A stretch of DNA of 64,000 nucleotides from Paragordius varius. Lineage: Eukaryota; Nematomorpha. Position 1 is the first letter of the stretch; every line of letters begins with the position of its first letter. Shown in pieces: positions 49,201 to 61,181 of the stretch. Position numbers and translations under genes: made by a program. The stretch spans positions 7,192,001 through 7,256,000 of the forward strand of contig OZ176052.1 in the NCBI GenBank assembly GCA_964247055.1. Direction: 5' to 3'. Below the pieces are notes generated by a model. That model was given only the letters and a program-made list of their open reading frames with translations, was not told the origin of the DNA and made no database searches.

Positions 49201-52200
49201 GGTCGCATTCAAATTATATATAGGTAATTAATTTTTTATTAGATTTTATACATAAGAATATAAATTAATATGAACACAATATCAAAACTTATTTTCACTA
49301 ATATTTTATTACTTGCCAAAATTTGGGAAAAGCTTATTCAAAAATTGTTTTTGAAATAATAATTAAATTTGAATAGAGTAGATTTTTGCAAATTATAGTA
49401 TATGCGAATTTATTTGGTAATTTTCTAAATATTTTACGGGCCGCATTTTCACCCCTGTTATAAACCATCATCATTATTTTGAGTTCTTTTCTTTATTTCT
49501 TAGTATTTGTCGTTTTTTGGTCCGAGTGATTTTAGCTAATACCGTTTATAATTTTTTCTCCAATATTCATTATATTTTTCCAGTGGGTATAATGTTTTTA
49601 TGTATATGATATATGCTCCGATATTTTGAAATGCTCTTTCAGGCTCGCCTAACATTCATCACATAAAGAGTGGTTGTTTGAAACACCCGACTGTCATGGA
49701 CAATCTTTTCTTTGTAGTTAAAATATTTTAGTTAAGTTTTGAACACAGTTTGCAGTCATTTGTATATAGTATTTTTTTAGAATATGTATTTTGGTAGTTA
49801 CGATTTTAATGGATGTAGGAGTTTTGCTTAAGAGACATTTTTGTGTTTTTATTATGGTGTAATAAATTATTGGGGAGATCACATTTTTTAAAAAGATTTT
49901 TTTCTTAATTTCAAATACTGCTGGCATCTATTGTATGAGCTGTGTGAAGGATTTGGATAATCGATTATATCTGTGCAGGATGGTGATGGCTTACGATAAA
50001 CTTGTTTTATTTGACCCTAACTTTTTGTGAGATCATCTAAAAATTTTATTGTATTTAGACTGTGCTTCATAGAAAATGTATTAAAATTGTGATTTAAATT
50101 GCATTAGCAGTCCATTCTATGTCACCAAATAAAATATATCAATCCCTTTGCTTATGAAACATCACATCATATTCAAAATAGTTATAGCACCAAACTTGGA
50201 TTTACAACTATTATTTACCAACATTCCCAGATTAAACTTAAAACAATTGATTAACTTACAAACCCCCCAGCGTGTGGGACAGTTATGTCGACACAGAGTT
50301 TTTCCTAAGCCTAACCATGCAGACCTTTATATGATTCAAATGCATGACCACCCTCCACAGACACAATCTATTTGCCAAACTCTATAATTACATACAATAT
50401 GGATGTCAGCAGTATTTAATCTGAACTGTACCTCAAAAAAACGTTATTCAAAAATGGTCATTCCAGCAATGTAAAATTGTTAAATAACAAATGTAAAATA
50501 AAGATAAAAAATTTCTACAAATTTTAAAAAAAACATTATAGAGTATTAAACAGAAAAATTTATAAACTATGCGAAAAAGAAATATTTTATGAGTTTACTT
50601 AGCCTAACAATATAGGAATACAAAATGTTTATAAGTGAAAAGTGGATTAAAATGTTAAAGGGTCATTTTAGGTAGAGTATTAATTTATATATATTGCTAG
50701 CTTTTCAATTGCGAGATAGCATATACAGCGAAGACCATAATTATTGGCCAATTGCAGTCCAACCATGATAATATCCTTAATGCTATCTGGCAATAATTAA
50801 TGCACAGCTACAATGTATTCTTACTCATACTGTATATACCAGGGGTGGACCGCCTGAAAATATTTTTTTTTTAAAGATTTTATTGATTTTTTTCAGATAG
50901 TTGGCTACTTCTGAGCGAATTTAAATTTAAAATACAAAAAAATACGGTTTAAATTAAAAAAAAACGTCTAAGAAAAGAATGTAAAAAAATTATTTTATTA
51001 ATTATAATTCATATGTTTTGGAGCATTTGCATTAAAACTTAAAATCAGTCATTTCCCTTGAATATATCAAAACTTTGAGCAAAGCTTATTCATAAATCAG
51101 AAGCATAATCGTGAAGTTAGATTTGATTTGATACACCAAAAGTAGGTTTTTAAAACTTATATTTTAGAATGAGCCAAAAAAAGTTGCACAGATACAAGAA
51201 AGATTGGGAGCATGAATACTTTTTTATTATGATAAATGAAACATGCACCTGTCTAATATGCAATAGTACTGTTGCTTTGCCCAAAAAGTCAAATATTGAA
51301 AGACATTATAGATCTCTGCATCCACATTACTCCAAAAACTACCCCTTACAAACTCAAGAACGCAACATTAAAGTAAAGGAATTAAAAGAACAATTATCCG
51401 CCTCACAAAATAGCATACTTAAATACAACAAAGACTATAAAAATGCTACGATTGCTTCATTCAAGGTAGCGGAAATACTCATTCGGAACAATAAGCCATT
51501 CCAAGATGGTGAAATATTTAAAGAAGCCTTTATTAGCGCTTGTGCTATTTTATTTGAAAATTTTGATAACAAAAATAATATTATGACAGCTATTAAAAGC
51601 ATAAGCTTATCGAGAAATACCGTTATGCGCAGGGCTGAAGATATTGGTAATAATCTTGATGAAATTTTACATGAAAATAACTGTATTTTTTTTCCTTGCA
51701 ACTCGATGAGTCCACCGATTATGTTGGAATCGCCCAATTATGCATTTTTATTCGTATGATATTTAGTGATTTATCTGCAAAGGAGGAATTATTAACTATA
51801 ATACCTCTCCACGAACGAACCAGAGGGCAGGATATTTTTGACTCTTTTTATAAATTTATCACAGATACGAAACTTCCCATCGTAAAACTCGCATCTATAA
51901 CTACTGATGGAGCTCCAGCTATGATTGGCGTTAACAACGGCTTTATCGCTTTATGTAAAAATCACAGTGCATTTCCCAAGTTCATTGATTACCATTGTAT
52001 AATCCATAATCAAGTTTTATGTTCAAAAGTTTTAAAATACCATCATGTAATGAACCCCTGTTTTAAAATTGTTAACGCCATTCGAACAAAAAGCTTGTCC
52101 CGCCGCCAATTTCGAATTTTGTTAAATGAGTGCGGCGTGGAATATGGAGAACTTTTATTACATACTGATGTAAAGTGGTTGAGTCGTGCCGCATTTTTAA

Positions 52201-55200
52201 TTAGATTTAGGCAACTTTTACCACAAATAGAAATTTTTTTAGAGAATTCTAAATTTTCATACCCTGAATTGAAAGATCAAGATTGGCTGCTTGATCTTGC
52301 ATTTTTATGCGATATCACGGAAAAATTGCATAAATTAAACATCCAATTACAAGGAAAAGATAAAACAATAATGGATATGATGGGTGCTTTAAAATCTTTT
52401 AAGGAAACACTCAGAGTAGTAGAAACACAATTAAAAAACCGAGATTTAAAACATTTTTTTAATCTGGCAGCGGTGTCTGAAAAAATAGAGAATCTCTCTT
52501 TTGAAAAATATGCAGATGATATTGGTCTGCTTATTAATGATTTTGAAAAACGATTTTCATCTATAAATAAACTTGAAGACATCGCTATTTTTTATCATGC
52601 CCATTTAATAATAATAATAATGTTGAATATATTGCTCAAAACTCAGCCACTTTCTTGGTGTACCAAATTTAGCAGAGTTGGAAGAGGAATTAATAAATGT
52701 TAAATGCGATATCCATCTAAAATCATTAGGATCAGATATATATAAATTTATAAATAAAGATAAATACCCCCATATTTGGAAAACCGCTGCATTATTCAAT
52801 TCTTTTTTTGGATCCACATATTTATGTGAATCGGCTTTTTCAATTATGAATGCTATCAAAACTAAACAGAGGTCACAATTAACTAATAAACATTTAGAAT
52901 CATGTTTGAGAATTGCTTTGACTTCATTTGAACCTAATTTAGATAAACTTTCTGAATTTTTTCGCAGTCGGGCGTTTTAAATATTTTTTTCTTTATTAAA
53001 TATGGATGTTTATCGAGTTGTATTTTCGCTTAGGAAAAAGCCGATTTACTAAAAAATATGTGGATAGAATTAAAACTGATACAATTTTAATATACTCTTA
53101 TTTATGTTCAAATTATGGTTCTAAATTGGAATGCTATTTTTTATTTCTTTTATTTTTTGTATCATAATGTATTCTCCCCTGTAATTTCAAATGCATTGTT
53201 TAAATTTTTATATTGTAAAATTTCATATAATAGAAATTTAATAAATAAATATTTTGAAGTGTTTTATGTTGGTTAAAAAATTAAGGTAGTTAATAACCCG
53301 TTGTCTTTTAATTAAAATTATTTTTGTATTTGGTTGATAGATAAAAAAATTACAATTTTAAAATGGTTTAAACAAGTCACTCTAATCTGTAAAGCAGGTA
53401 TATACATCATTTAAAGTGTTGATTAAGTTTTTTTGATAAATATTTCTGGGTGACCGCGAACTCTTTTTTTAACAAAAAAACCAAAAAAAAGCTCGCGACA
53501 AAAAAAGTGTGGCCACCCCTGGTATATACCATTTACCAGTCTTAGAAAACGTTTTCTCAGTCAATCAAACATTTTTTCAGGCAAACGAAAACATTTTCCC
53601 AATCAATCGCAACATTTTCTTAGTTGATAAAAACGCTTTAGTTTTTGATGATATATATATATAACAATAGGATATAAAAATACCTTTGTGTATGTATAAA
53701 ATTTGTTTCGTTTAACAGTTTGCATTTTAATGGTTGTTTATATCAAACTCTAGTTGCCAATTTACAACACAGTAATGTATTAAAAAACAAAAAAAAGTTG
53801 AATAGATATTTTTTTTCTTTCTTTCATTCATTAAAATGTTTATTGTATTTTGACTAAATGTAAAACAGTGGAATAACTCTCAGTCTTATGGCAAAAGAAT
53901 TTAAAAAATATAAATCGGATATTTAATTGAAATTTTACTTTACGGAATATTTAATATTTAGGGTGCGTAATGTATATATATATATATATTTTGTGAGTAT
54001 TTTCAATACAAAAATTATTTTTAATAATGAAAAAAGAGGTTTAAAAAATAATTACTTTGTTCGAAATTAAGAAAGTTTTGGTAAGAAACAGTAACAGAAA
54101 CGTTTAAATCGCTGTTATTTTGAGGTGATGGCAATGCTTTAACGCCTCCGTCTTGAGAATGCAAAATTTTAATAAGGTTAAAATTTTTATAGTATTCCCT
54201 CATCACAACTATTCCATTCAAATTCAATGCAACAATCTATATTTCCAGATAATTGATTAATTATTCTTTGCAGCATATTTTCTTGTTATAAAGTATTGAA
54301 AATTAAAGAATTTTTTTAATAAACAAAGCTGTTACTGTAAATATTAGTGAATTAAATATTTTTTTTCTTTATGATTTTACGATGAATATTCTTGATAAAA
54401 TATAAAGAGCAATCTTATTTAACTGTATCTTCAAGGGCAATGATGATGTCATTAAATGATTTTATTTGCGATCTGGTCCGATCGGTATTTTAGAACAAGT
54501 ACTTATACTACATTTATTTATAAACTATATGTTTTTTAAAATACAGTGTTTACATGGATCATAATAAATTTCTAAATGACCTGTGTATAGTAGTAACTTT
54601 TAAAACGTTTTTTTAATCCAAAGTCTCCCATACTTTGCCCCACATAATTAATCCTTAATAAAAGATGATAATTTTATGTATACTGTCGATTTTCGTTCTT
54701 AATTCAACATTTTTTTATATTTATTAGATATCCATTCGTAAATCCTATCACAAAGGGTATGGGAAAAGATTGGAAAACAAGTTGTATTTGTACGCTAAAA
54801 ATTGTAATAGGGCAATTTATGGAATTGATAATGCTTTGAACTCTTGAAACTCTCTATTATAATCGTAAAATTAACGATAAAAATATTTTTAGTTAATAGT
54901 TTAGTTTTTTCATTATTTTCATTTATACCCATAAGGGAAGGCGATAAAAACTATTGTTTAATATCATTATTTATATTTAATTTTTGATAAATGTAAATGA
55001 AGTATGAACCTACCTTTGTTACAGCTTCAGGGAAAAAACCAAATGTAAAGTTATTCATCTCAAAGCAGTTCTCTAATCCTTCATTCGTATAAGGTATTAG
55101 ACACATTGGATTAGATGGTTTTTCTGGGAATAATTCATAACTCTTGGGTGTTATCTATAATATAATATATAAAAAAATAATAAATTAACACTTGGATACA

Positions 55201-58200
55201 CACACTCATTTTAGTCTTCGATTCAAATTGGGGTAGTTGGATACCCCAGGCCTGTTTAAATTCAAATACTTTAAAACGAAGGAATCAAAACCATGGCAAA
55301 ATTTTGCACTTATATAACATTAATAAATCGAAATATATAAAAAATTTTATTCAAAACTTGATAATATTTATTTTAAGGTAAAACCGAAAGGTATTGTCAA
55401 CGTAACATGTGTGATATGGTAAAATTAAAAAATAATACAAATTAAACCGCTTTTTCTATTTCTATCAATGTTAGATGTAATTTAAATAAAAAATTAGTTT
55501 TAATTTTACCCTTAAAATTAACACTTCGATTCAAATTGGCGTATCTAAATACCCCAGACTAAATTAGAGTTAGGATTTTTATAAAACTACTGAAGGAAAC
55601 GGTCCCAATTTAAATTTATGCTTCTATCCTAATAAAAATTATATAAATATGCCAAAATATCTCAATAAAATTTTGTTTTGAAAAAAAAAGGTTCCATGTC
55701 AAACTACTTCGACGCCATTTTTATTTTACAAAATTTTTGCAAAATATCGTCTTCATTTAATTTTAAGGGTAAATTTAAAGGTAATTTTTTATTTAAAATA
55801 TATCCAACATTCATAGTAATAGAAAAAGCTGTTTAATTTGTATTATATTTCAATTTTACCATTGCACGCATGTCATGGTGACCAAATTTTTACCTCTCGG
55901 TTTTAGTTCAAATTAAAAAATATCAAGTATTTTTGAATAAATTTTTTTTATATATTTCGGTTTATTAATGTTATATAAGTGCAAGATTTTGCCATGGTTT
56001 CGATTCCTTCCACATTTTTTAAAGAATTTAATTTTAAACAGGCCTGGGGTATTTAACTACCCCAATTTGAATCGAAGGACTAAAATGAATGTGTTGTATC
56101 CAAGTGTAATGAAGACGATAATTTGCAAAATATTTGTAAAATAAAAATGGCGTCGAAGTAATTTGTTATGGAACTTTTTTTAACAAAATTTTATCAAGTA
56201 TTTTAGCATATTTATATAATTTTTATCAGGAGAAGCATCAATTAAAATTGGGACCGTTTACTTTAGTAGTTTTTCAAAAATATTAACTTAAATTTAGTCT
56301 GGGGTATTTAGATACCCCAATTTAAATCGAAGTGTTAAACAAATTTTAGGAAAGGGCAATTTCTGTTAAAAAACATCATTCATACGCTTGAATAATGACG
56401 CAAAAAATTGTTTGATGTGTTTGGACAAGATTCTTATGCAGTCCAGAAATGGGGTTATTTCAGTATTTAATTAATTAAAGAAGATTTAATTTACATGTTT
56501 GTTGGAATGTATAAATATTTTCTTATATTTAATAATTACAATAAAATTATAGATGCCACTGTATTTCAGCCCCCAATTTCAATGTATATGTAAATAAAAT
56601 TAAAAAACCACCTCCATGGCAACAGACATATAGCCAATTAGAAAACTGAAATGGCCAATTTTAGCTCTCGTTTGTATATCTTAAACTAAACATCCGGTTA
56701 AAGGGCGCACGGTTCTTATACTGTGCTGGAGTGCCAAAGTTTAACACCCAATGAAATTTTACCATCAGTGTCAGCCCTGGACAGGCCAATGTAAAGGCCT
56801 TAACAAGTCCTGATATAATTTAAACCTTAGCCCTTTGATAAAAAAGGGTAAAAAAGGACTATTTATATAGCTTACACACCCATTTTATTTTTGTTTACAT
56901 AATTAAGGTCAATGATTAATTCCGTCATTGAATAATTAAAAGACCTTACCCTTTGATAAAAAACTAAAAGAGATACTACACACCCTTTATTTTTTAAGTT
57001 AATTTTACACAGCTTTTTTTGTTTACACAATAAAGGTCATTTATAAATGGCTTCCAATATATCGAGTATTTAAAAGACATTAGATTTTTTAATTAAATTT
57101 TTTCATAAAATTGTGTGTTTAGGGATGGGAATTTTTGGTTCCGACTCCATATACTTTTTTGTGATTGTAAAAAAACGGTCCTGTAATATCGGCTACAAAA
57201 TATTTTTGCATAATATTTTAGTTCGGGTTTCGATTTTGTTTTTTGAAATTGGGTTTACTTTCATTGTGATGGTTTTAATTAATTTTTTATAATAGCCTAA
57301 TTATTCTGATACAATGTGAAAATGAAAAATAACACATTTAGTATAGGCTTCTTTTTAGCCAAAAACTAAATTTACTTTAAATTCAATAAAAAGAATAATA
57401 CCAAAATAATTATTTAAAAAAAATCATTTTTCGGAGCCGTTTGTGTGCAGGTGTTCTGGTTTTAAAACGATTAAATAGCTAATGCTATTTTTAATTAACA
57501 TTGATAGGATAATTCAGCAATAATCAAATTTATTTAAAGCATGAAGTTTCGATTGCTACAAGTACAGTAAAAACTGAAATAATACGGACAAAATGTAAAA
57601 ATATGAATACATATATTTTTTCTAAAAGACAACCATACTTTTTCAATCTAGATTTTCAATATAACTTATTGTTTTAAATGGCAAAGTGTGAAATAGAGAT
57701 ATATAATACTAACACAATCAATTTTATATTTTAAATTGTAACTAAGTAGATTATATGAGAAACATTAAGGTTTTAAAAAGTATGGTTGTGTTTTAAAAAA
57801 ATTTTTCTTTATATTTTTACCTTTTGTCCGTATAATTTTATTTTTTACTTGTCAAATGTAAAATCTAAAAATATTATATGGAGAATTGCATTGTGCCAGC
57901 TAAATCAAACCATAACGTCATTTAACAAATAATTTATTATAGTATAAAAAGATGGCTTTGGATAAATTTTATTTTTTTATCGAATATTAAACATTTGATA
58001 TTTAATATGCTGCCTTATTATCATATTCGCTTTTTTGGGTATTACAAAATTTATTAAAAAAATTACCGTAATTATAGCGTTTTCTTGATAGAACTGGCTA
58101 AACAATTTGACAAATATATATAAATGATTTAATTGGCCAATTTCGATTTAATCGAAATTGAAAAAAGTACCTGTTCAACAAAAATTGGCGTACGATTTCA

Positions 58201-58353
58201 TGTGGCTTGTGTGGCACAATTGATTCTATACATATATAAATTTTAATAAAAAATATCGTTTGAAATATTTTTTTTAGATTAAACATCTTTACCTTGAGCC
58301 ACAGCATTAAGTATAAGTGGAACTAAAAATATAGTTAAGTATAGCGAATTCAT
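46291..58353 (-). CDS. Secreted-protein family gene C (nine exons, uncharacterised)
   Basis: Exons 5' to 3': 58353-58293, 58225-58171, 58097-58067, 55154-55014, 54236-54056, 48901-48817, 47850-47694, 46717-46619 and 46485-46291, totalling 1005 nt (334 residues). Signal peptide MNSLYLTIFLVPLILNAVAQ, then SIVPHKPHEIVRQFLLN, QFYQENAIIT, ELFPEKPSNPMCLIPYTN with NCFEM, VALNLNGIVVMREYYKNFN with KILHSQDGG, YYDIKDICAFLHES, TNDTVYEGVVSHYFASPM, VSFDASGLYNDLKISN and a last exon ending RKPLISCK. Exons 4, 5, 6 and 8 have the same length as in gene B. The four cysteines and the sequons in exons 5 (NVS) and 8 (NMS) are kept; exon 7 adds NDT. Introns 1 and 2 are 67 and 73 bp, while intron 5 (5.2 kb) holds a BED-hAT transposon. 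Function unknown; extracellular location is expected. Confidence 0.87.
48001..48085 (-). ncRNA. Hammerhead ribozyme relative with a mutated core, in intron 6 of gene C
   Basis: On the minus strand the motif matches the 34.8-kb copy: stem I closing GUCGUA with UGCGAU (fully paired here), core CUUAUGA instead of CUGAUGA, stem II GUGC..GCAC, GAAA, ACUAGU and C. The single core change affects a base regarded as essential, so cleavage is not expected. It lies about 150 bp upstream of exon 7, in the sense strand of gene C. Confidence 0.7.
48288..48578. mobile_element. hAT MITE (GGCCGC family), copy with CAGGGGCATCCAAATG end
   Basis: 291 bp starting CAGGGGCATCCAAATGGG and ending CATGTTGGACATTCCTG, flanked by ATTTAAAA and ATTTAAAT, a 7-of-8 match. 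Internal GGGCCGCATTTT and GAGGGCCGCATG blocks define the family. In intron 6 of gene C. Confidence 0.8.
49152..49457. mobile_element. hAT MITE (GGCCGC family), second copy
   Basis: 306 bp from CAGGGGACAAATGACTTCG to TTTTCACCCCTG with a perfect 8-bp target duplication TTATAAAC (49144-49151 and 49458-49465). Same internal GGGCCGC blocks as 48288-48578. In intron 5 of gene C. Confidence 0.87.
50675..50830. mobile_element. Short palindromic MITE (TTGCTAG type)
   Basis: Contains ATATTGCTAGCTTTTCAATT, AGATAGCATATACAGCGAAG and the inverted counterpart ATGCTATCTGGCAATAATTA. Immediately left of the BED-hAT insertion. Confidence 0.55.
50840..53521 (+). mobile_element. BED-finger hAT transposon, nearly intact, with perfect target duplication
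   Basis: 2682 bp with ends CAGGGGTGGACC and GTGTGGCCACCCCTG and a perfect 8-bp duplication GTATATAC (50832-50839 and 53522-53529). It carries one transposase gene on the plus strand, opposite to gene C, within intron 5 of gene C. The insertion point is exactly the TATACC end of a MITE that continues at 53525. Clean ends and long reading frames indicate it is the youngest element seen here. Confidence 0.92.
51169..52980 (+). pseudogene. BED zinc-finger hAT transposase (GTF2IRD2/SCAND3-like), recently frameshifted
   Basis: Starts MSQKKLHRYKKDWEHEYFF. A BED-type finger follows (CLIC, then HYRSLH: C-x2-C-x16-H-x4-H around residues 26-50). The catalytic RNase-H region shows LDESTD, ITTDGAPAM and HCIIHNQVLCSK, and the C-terminal dimerisation segment shows FFGSTYLCESAFSIMN and KQRSQLTNKHLESCLRIA. 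Total extent about 600 residues, normal for this group. The frame shifts about three times: once in a T run near 51690, once near 52590 and once near 52650. Otherwise there are no stops, so inactivation is recent. Known hAT transposases cut and paste their element with 8-bp duplications, matching what is seen at the ends. Confidence 0.9.
53525..53640. mobile_element. End of a TATACC MITE with decayed 21-bp units
   Basis: Starts TATACCATTTACCAG and carries units like AAACATTTTCCCAATCAATCG, the complement of the ATTGACTGGGAAAACG array, followed by TAAAAACGCTTTAGTTTTTG. The element is cut at its very tip by the BED-hAT insertion. The opposite end was not located. Confidence 0.6.
55188..56107. 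mobile_element. Nested palindromic repeat with ACACTTGGATAC ends
   Basis: About 920 bp. The left end ACACTTGGATACACAC and right end GTGTTGTATCCAAGTGT are inverted, with long arms sharing CCTTCGATTCAAATTGGGGTA-like, CCATGGCAAAATTTTGCACT and TTATATAACATTAATA blocks. A second, inner arm type (ACACTTCGATTCAAATTGG, AATTGGGACCGTTT-like) starts at about 55518, and its inverted partner lies outside at 56108-56340, so at least two palindromes are interleaved. In intron 3 of gene C. Confidence 0.7.
57560..57851. mobile_element. Palindromic MITE (GGACAAAATGTAAAAATATG type)
   Basis: Arms ACAGTAAAAACTGAAATAAT with CGGACAAAATGTAAAAATAT at the left, and TATTTTTACCTTTTGTCCG with TTTTATTTTTTACTTGT at the right. 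Family of 29195-29475. In intron 3 of gene C. Confidence 0.75.
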
Positions 58354-59454
58354 TGTCAAATCAAACTAAAAATAGAGGAAATAAAAATTATATGTATAGA
58401 GTAGACTATCTATGTGTGTAATGATCATGTATATATAATATAATTTACAAATATTTTACGAGCTAATATTTGTTCTGTTTTTACATATTGTCGGAAATTT
58501 TGTCGTCGGACTCATATTGAGTAAGAAAGGTGTTGTTAACCTTGAAACATATTTACACAATATGACATTTTGGATATGGAAAGCCGAAATTTATAATCAT
58601 TTGATGATAATTATGAGTTAGATATATATTATTGATTTGATAAAAGTTACTCGAAGGCAAAGGGATGTTTACCCAAAAAAAATTCAGCAAAATGTTTAAT
58701 ATCTCATGCAAATATCTTTTATAGTTTGGCGCTGTATCGCCATTAATAATCATAGAGTCAAAATTAAAAGAATCTATTATCTAAATATTTATTATCATTA
58801 AACCAAATACGATTTTATATTAGTTGTCTTTAGGAAGCATTAAATTGTACGCTAAAAAACACTTTTGTAATTTTTATTATGTGGGTTTATGCTTAATAAT
58901 ATCTCAGATACATCTGTCTGAATTATGAATTTTATATGTTAACAGGATTCTATTACTTAATAATATAATTAAATTTAGTTTTCGGGACAATTTTATTCCG
59001 ATCTTAATCAAACCCTATTTTCCGCGATTATAATTGGTTGATATTTTATTCATTGTTTTGTTCACCTCTTAATTTTTGAAATATAAATTATTTGAGACTT
59101 CAAAATAATTATACACAAAACATAAGCGGCAAATCTATAAATATCATAAAATGCAATTATCAAGGTTATCTAATGGTTTTTTTACCTTATATAATCTGTT
59201 TCGGTTGAATTTAAAAAACCTTTGTTTTATTTTCAGATGCTTGAGAGCCGGATAGGCTTCATCCCAAAATAAGTGTTTTTTGTTTATATTTAAAATTATA
59301 TGTGATTTTTTATTTATTTAAAAAACTTAATGCGTTGTGTATAATAAAAAATTGAAACAGTAAAGCGTATTATAACAATAATTAAACTCTGTAAGTTGAA
59401 ATTGAAAAGTATATTGAAAATTAAATTTATATTTAAACAGGAAATGGAAAATGG

Positions 59455-59575
59455 TATGTGGGACCCTTCCTCCTTTGTAAACGCTGATTAGTTTTGTGCT
59501 TGTTAGCAATCATCTGTACGACCACCAAACTAGTCTGCGATTACTAGTGACGAAGAGTTTCACATATCTTAATAT
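59455..59575. ncRNA. Decayed hammerhead-like repeat with inverted arms
   Basis: On the minus strand GUCGUA, CAGAUGA, GCUAACAAGC, AAAA and CUAAUC keep the hammerhead layout with several core changes (GAAA is AAAA). On the plus strand, directly beside it, AAACTAGTCTGCGATTACTA and GACGAAGAGTTT reproduce the 3' half of the 34.8-kb motif. The two halves therefore face each other. No activity is expected. Confidence 0.6.
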
Positions 59576-60029
59576 TTTAATTTAATTTAATTTTCTAATT
59601 TCAGTTTCATTTTCGTTTATAACGTTAATTTAAACTCTAGTTAATAAAAATTTCCATTAGTTTAATGATTTATTGTATTTAATAAAATAACAAAATTTTT
59701 GGTTAGGATTTAAAAAATATATTTTCAAAAACTGCATGTTTATCCGTGATAGCAAAATAAAATTATACAAAACTATAGGAAAACCTTTGAATTTTAAAAC
59801 CGGTTCAGGAACCAATAGATTTTGTAAACCTTTAGGTTTCCGCTCCATATTTTCCAAGAACTACTTTGATTTAGTTAAAATCATAAAATCAACTAATTTC
59901 CGGTTCCAACCGTAGTGATGGTCCACATTTGAAAAGCTAAGTTTTATAAAAATGCTGTTTTGCTTTGAAAATATCATACTATTTATGTGTCGAAAATGAA
60001 TTTTAATCTACAATAATATAGTTTAAAGA

Positions 60030-60110
60030 TATATTTTAATGATATTTTTTGGAATAAAGCTTTTAGCTTTCACCAAAAGAATTTTATTTGATATAATGGG
60101 CATTAATTTT
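60030..60110. repeat. Fragment of the CTGATGAAAT palindromic MITE
   Basis: AATGATATTTTTTGGAATAA and GCTTTyACCAAAAG match 20650-20700. It is an isolated arm fragment; the other arm type (ATTTGCGCACATAT, AGACGTGGGGCCCG) lies at 60940-61175. Confidence 0.5.
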
Positions 60111-60242
60111 GCGATTTTCGATATAACCAAAAATGTGTTTTTTTTCAAATGCAGGCTTAAATCAAAAGCATTATTAGAATCATGATGAATAGTTCTATCA
60201 GAAATAATATATTTAGAGATATATATGTGAGCTTTTGTATTA

Positions 60243-60540
60243 ATATATTTTAGAGTAAAAACTGAATTTTTACGAACAAAACGTAAAATATAAAGACAAA
60301 TATTTTTTCTACAAGACAACCACTTTATTACACTTAATTTTTTAAAATATATCTCATTGTTTTAAATTGCAAAGCATATTGATATGTGTATATTGGTGAT
60401 ACAATCAATTATATATTTTACAATCGTAATTATATATTTTATATGAGAAAAATAAGGTTTGAAAAAGTATGGTTTTCTTTTAGAAAAAAAATTTTCTTTA
60501 TATTTTGACGTCTTGTCCGCATAAATTTAGTTTTTACTGT
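60243..60540. mobile_element. Palindromic MITE (ACAAAACGTAAAATATAAAG type)
   Basis: Starts AGTAAAAACTGAATTTTTAC and ends TTTAGTTTTTACTGT, with GTCCGCAT and CGAACAAAACG blocks near the tips. Third good copy of the family at 29195 and 57560. Confidence 0.75.
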
Positions 60541-61181
60541 ATTTTGAGTTAATACATTTGGTGTTTACCAAAAAAAATTAATTTGATGTACGCTAATTTT
60601 GCCACTTTTGATATGGATCAATTGCCACAAATGTGATAACATCTTTATTTAATCACTCCTAAGTCCAAAAATCAAAATTCTGTTCTGGATCATAGTATTA
60701 CTTTTGGAATAACGGGTTATTTAAGGATGTTATTTCCAACTTGGTCGCAATTCAATACCGAGTCGCAAAATTGGTGACCACTAGATTGATAAAATCTTTT
60801 GAAAAGCTATTCATAAAAATATTATTAATATATATGATGATACGCTATTAAAAAAGAAAAACAACATAGCGCACAAAAAAAAAATGTTTTAATGAAATAT
60901 ATATTTTTTGATAGATAAAATGTATAAGGATACTCATGCTTTTTGTTTTAGGTCTTAATTTAGTAATATAAAAAAGTTATAATAATATTTCGGTAATTTA
61001 TGCCAGGCAAAATTTGCGCACATATTGCTAAATATTTTTTTGGTAAAATTCTAAAAAATATCATTAATATGCATATATTATATTAAAAAAGCAAAACATT
61101 ATTTTATAAATTTTTTATTTTTAGACGTGGGGCCCGAAAGTCTCAAATTTATGGCCCCCTTTAAAATGGGCTGTTAATTTA

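Noticed and set aside
50148-50387. Open frame of 79 residues in intron 5 of gene C
   Set aside because: No recognisable similarity and antisense to the gene.
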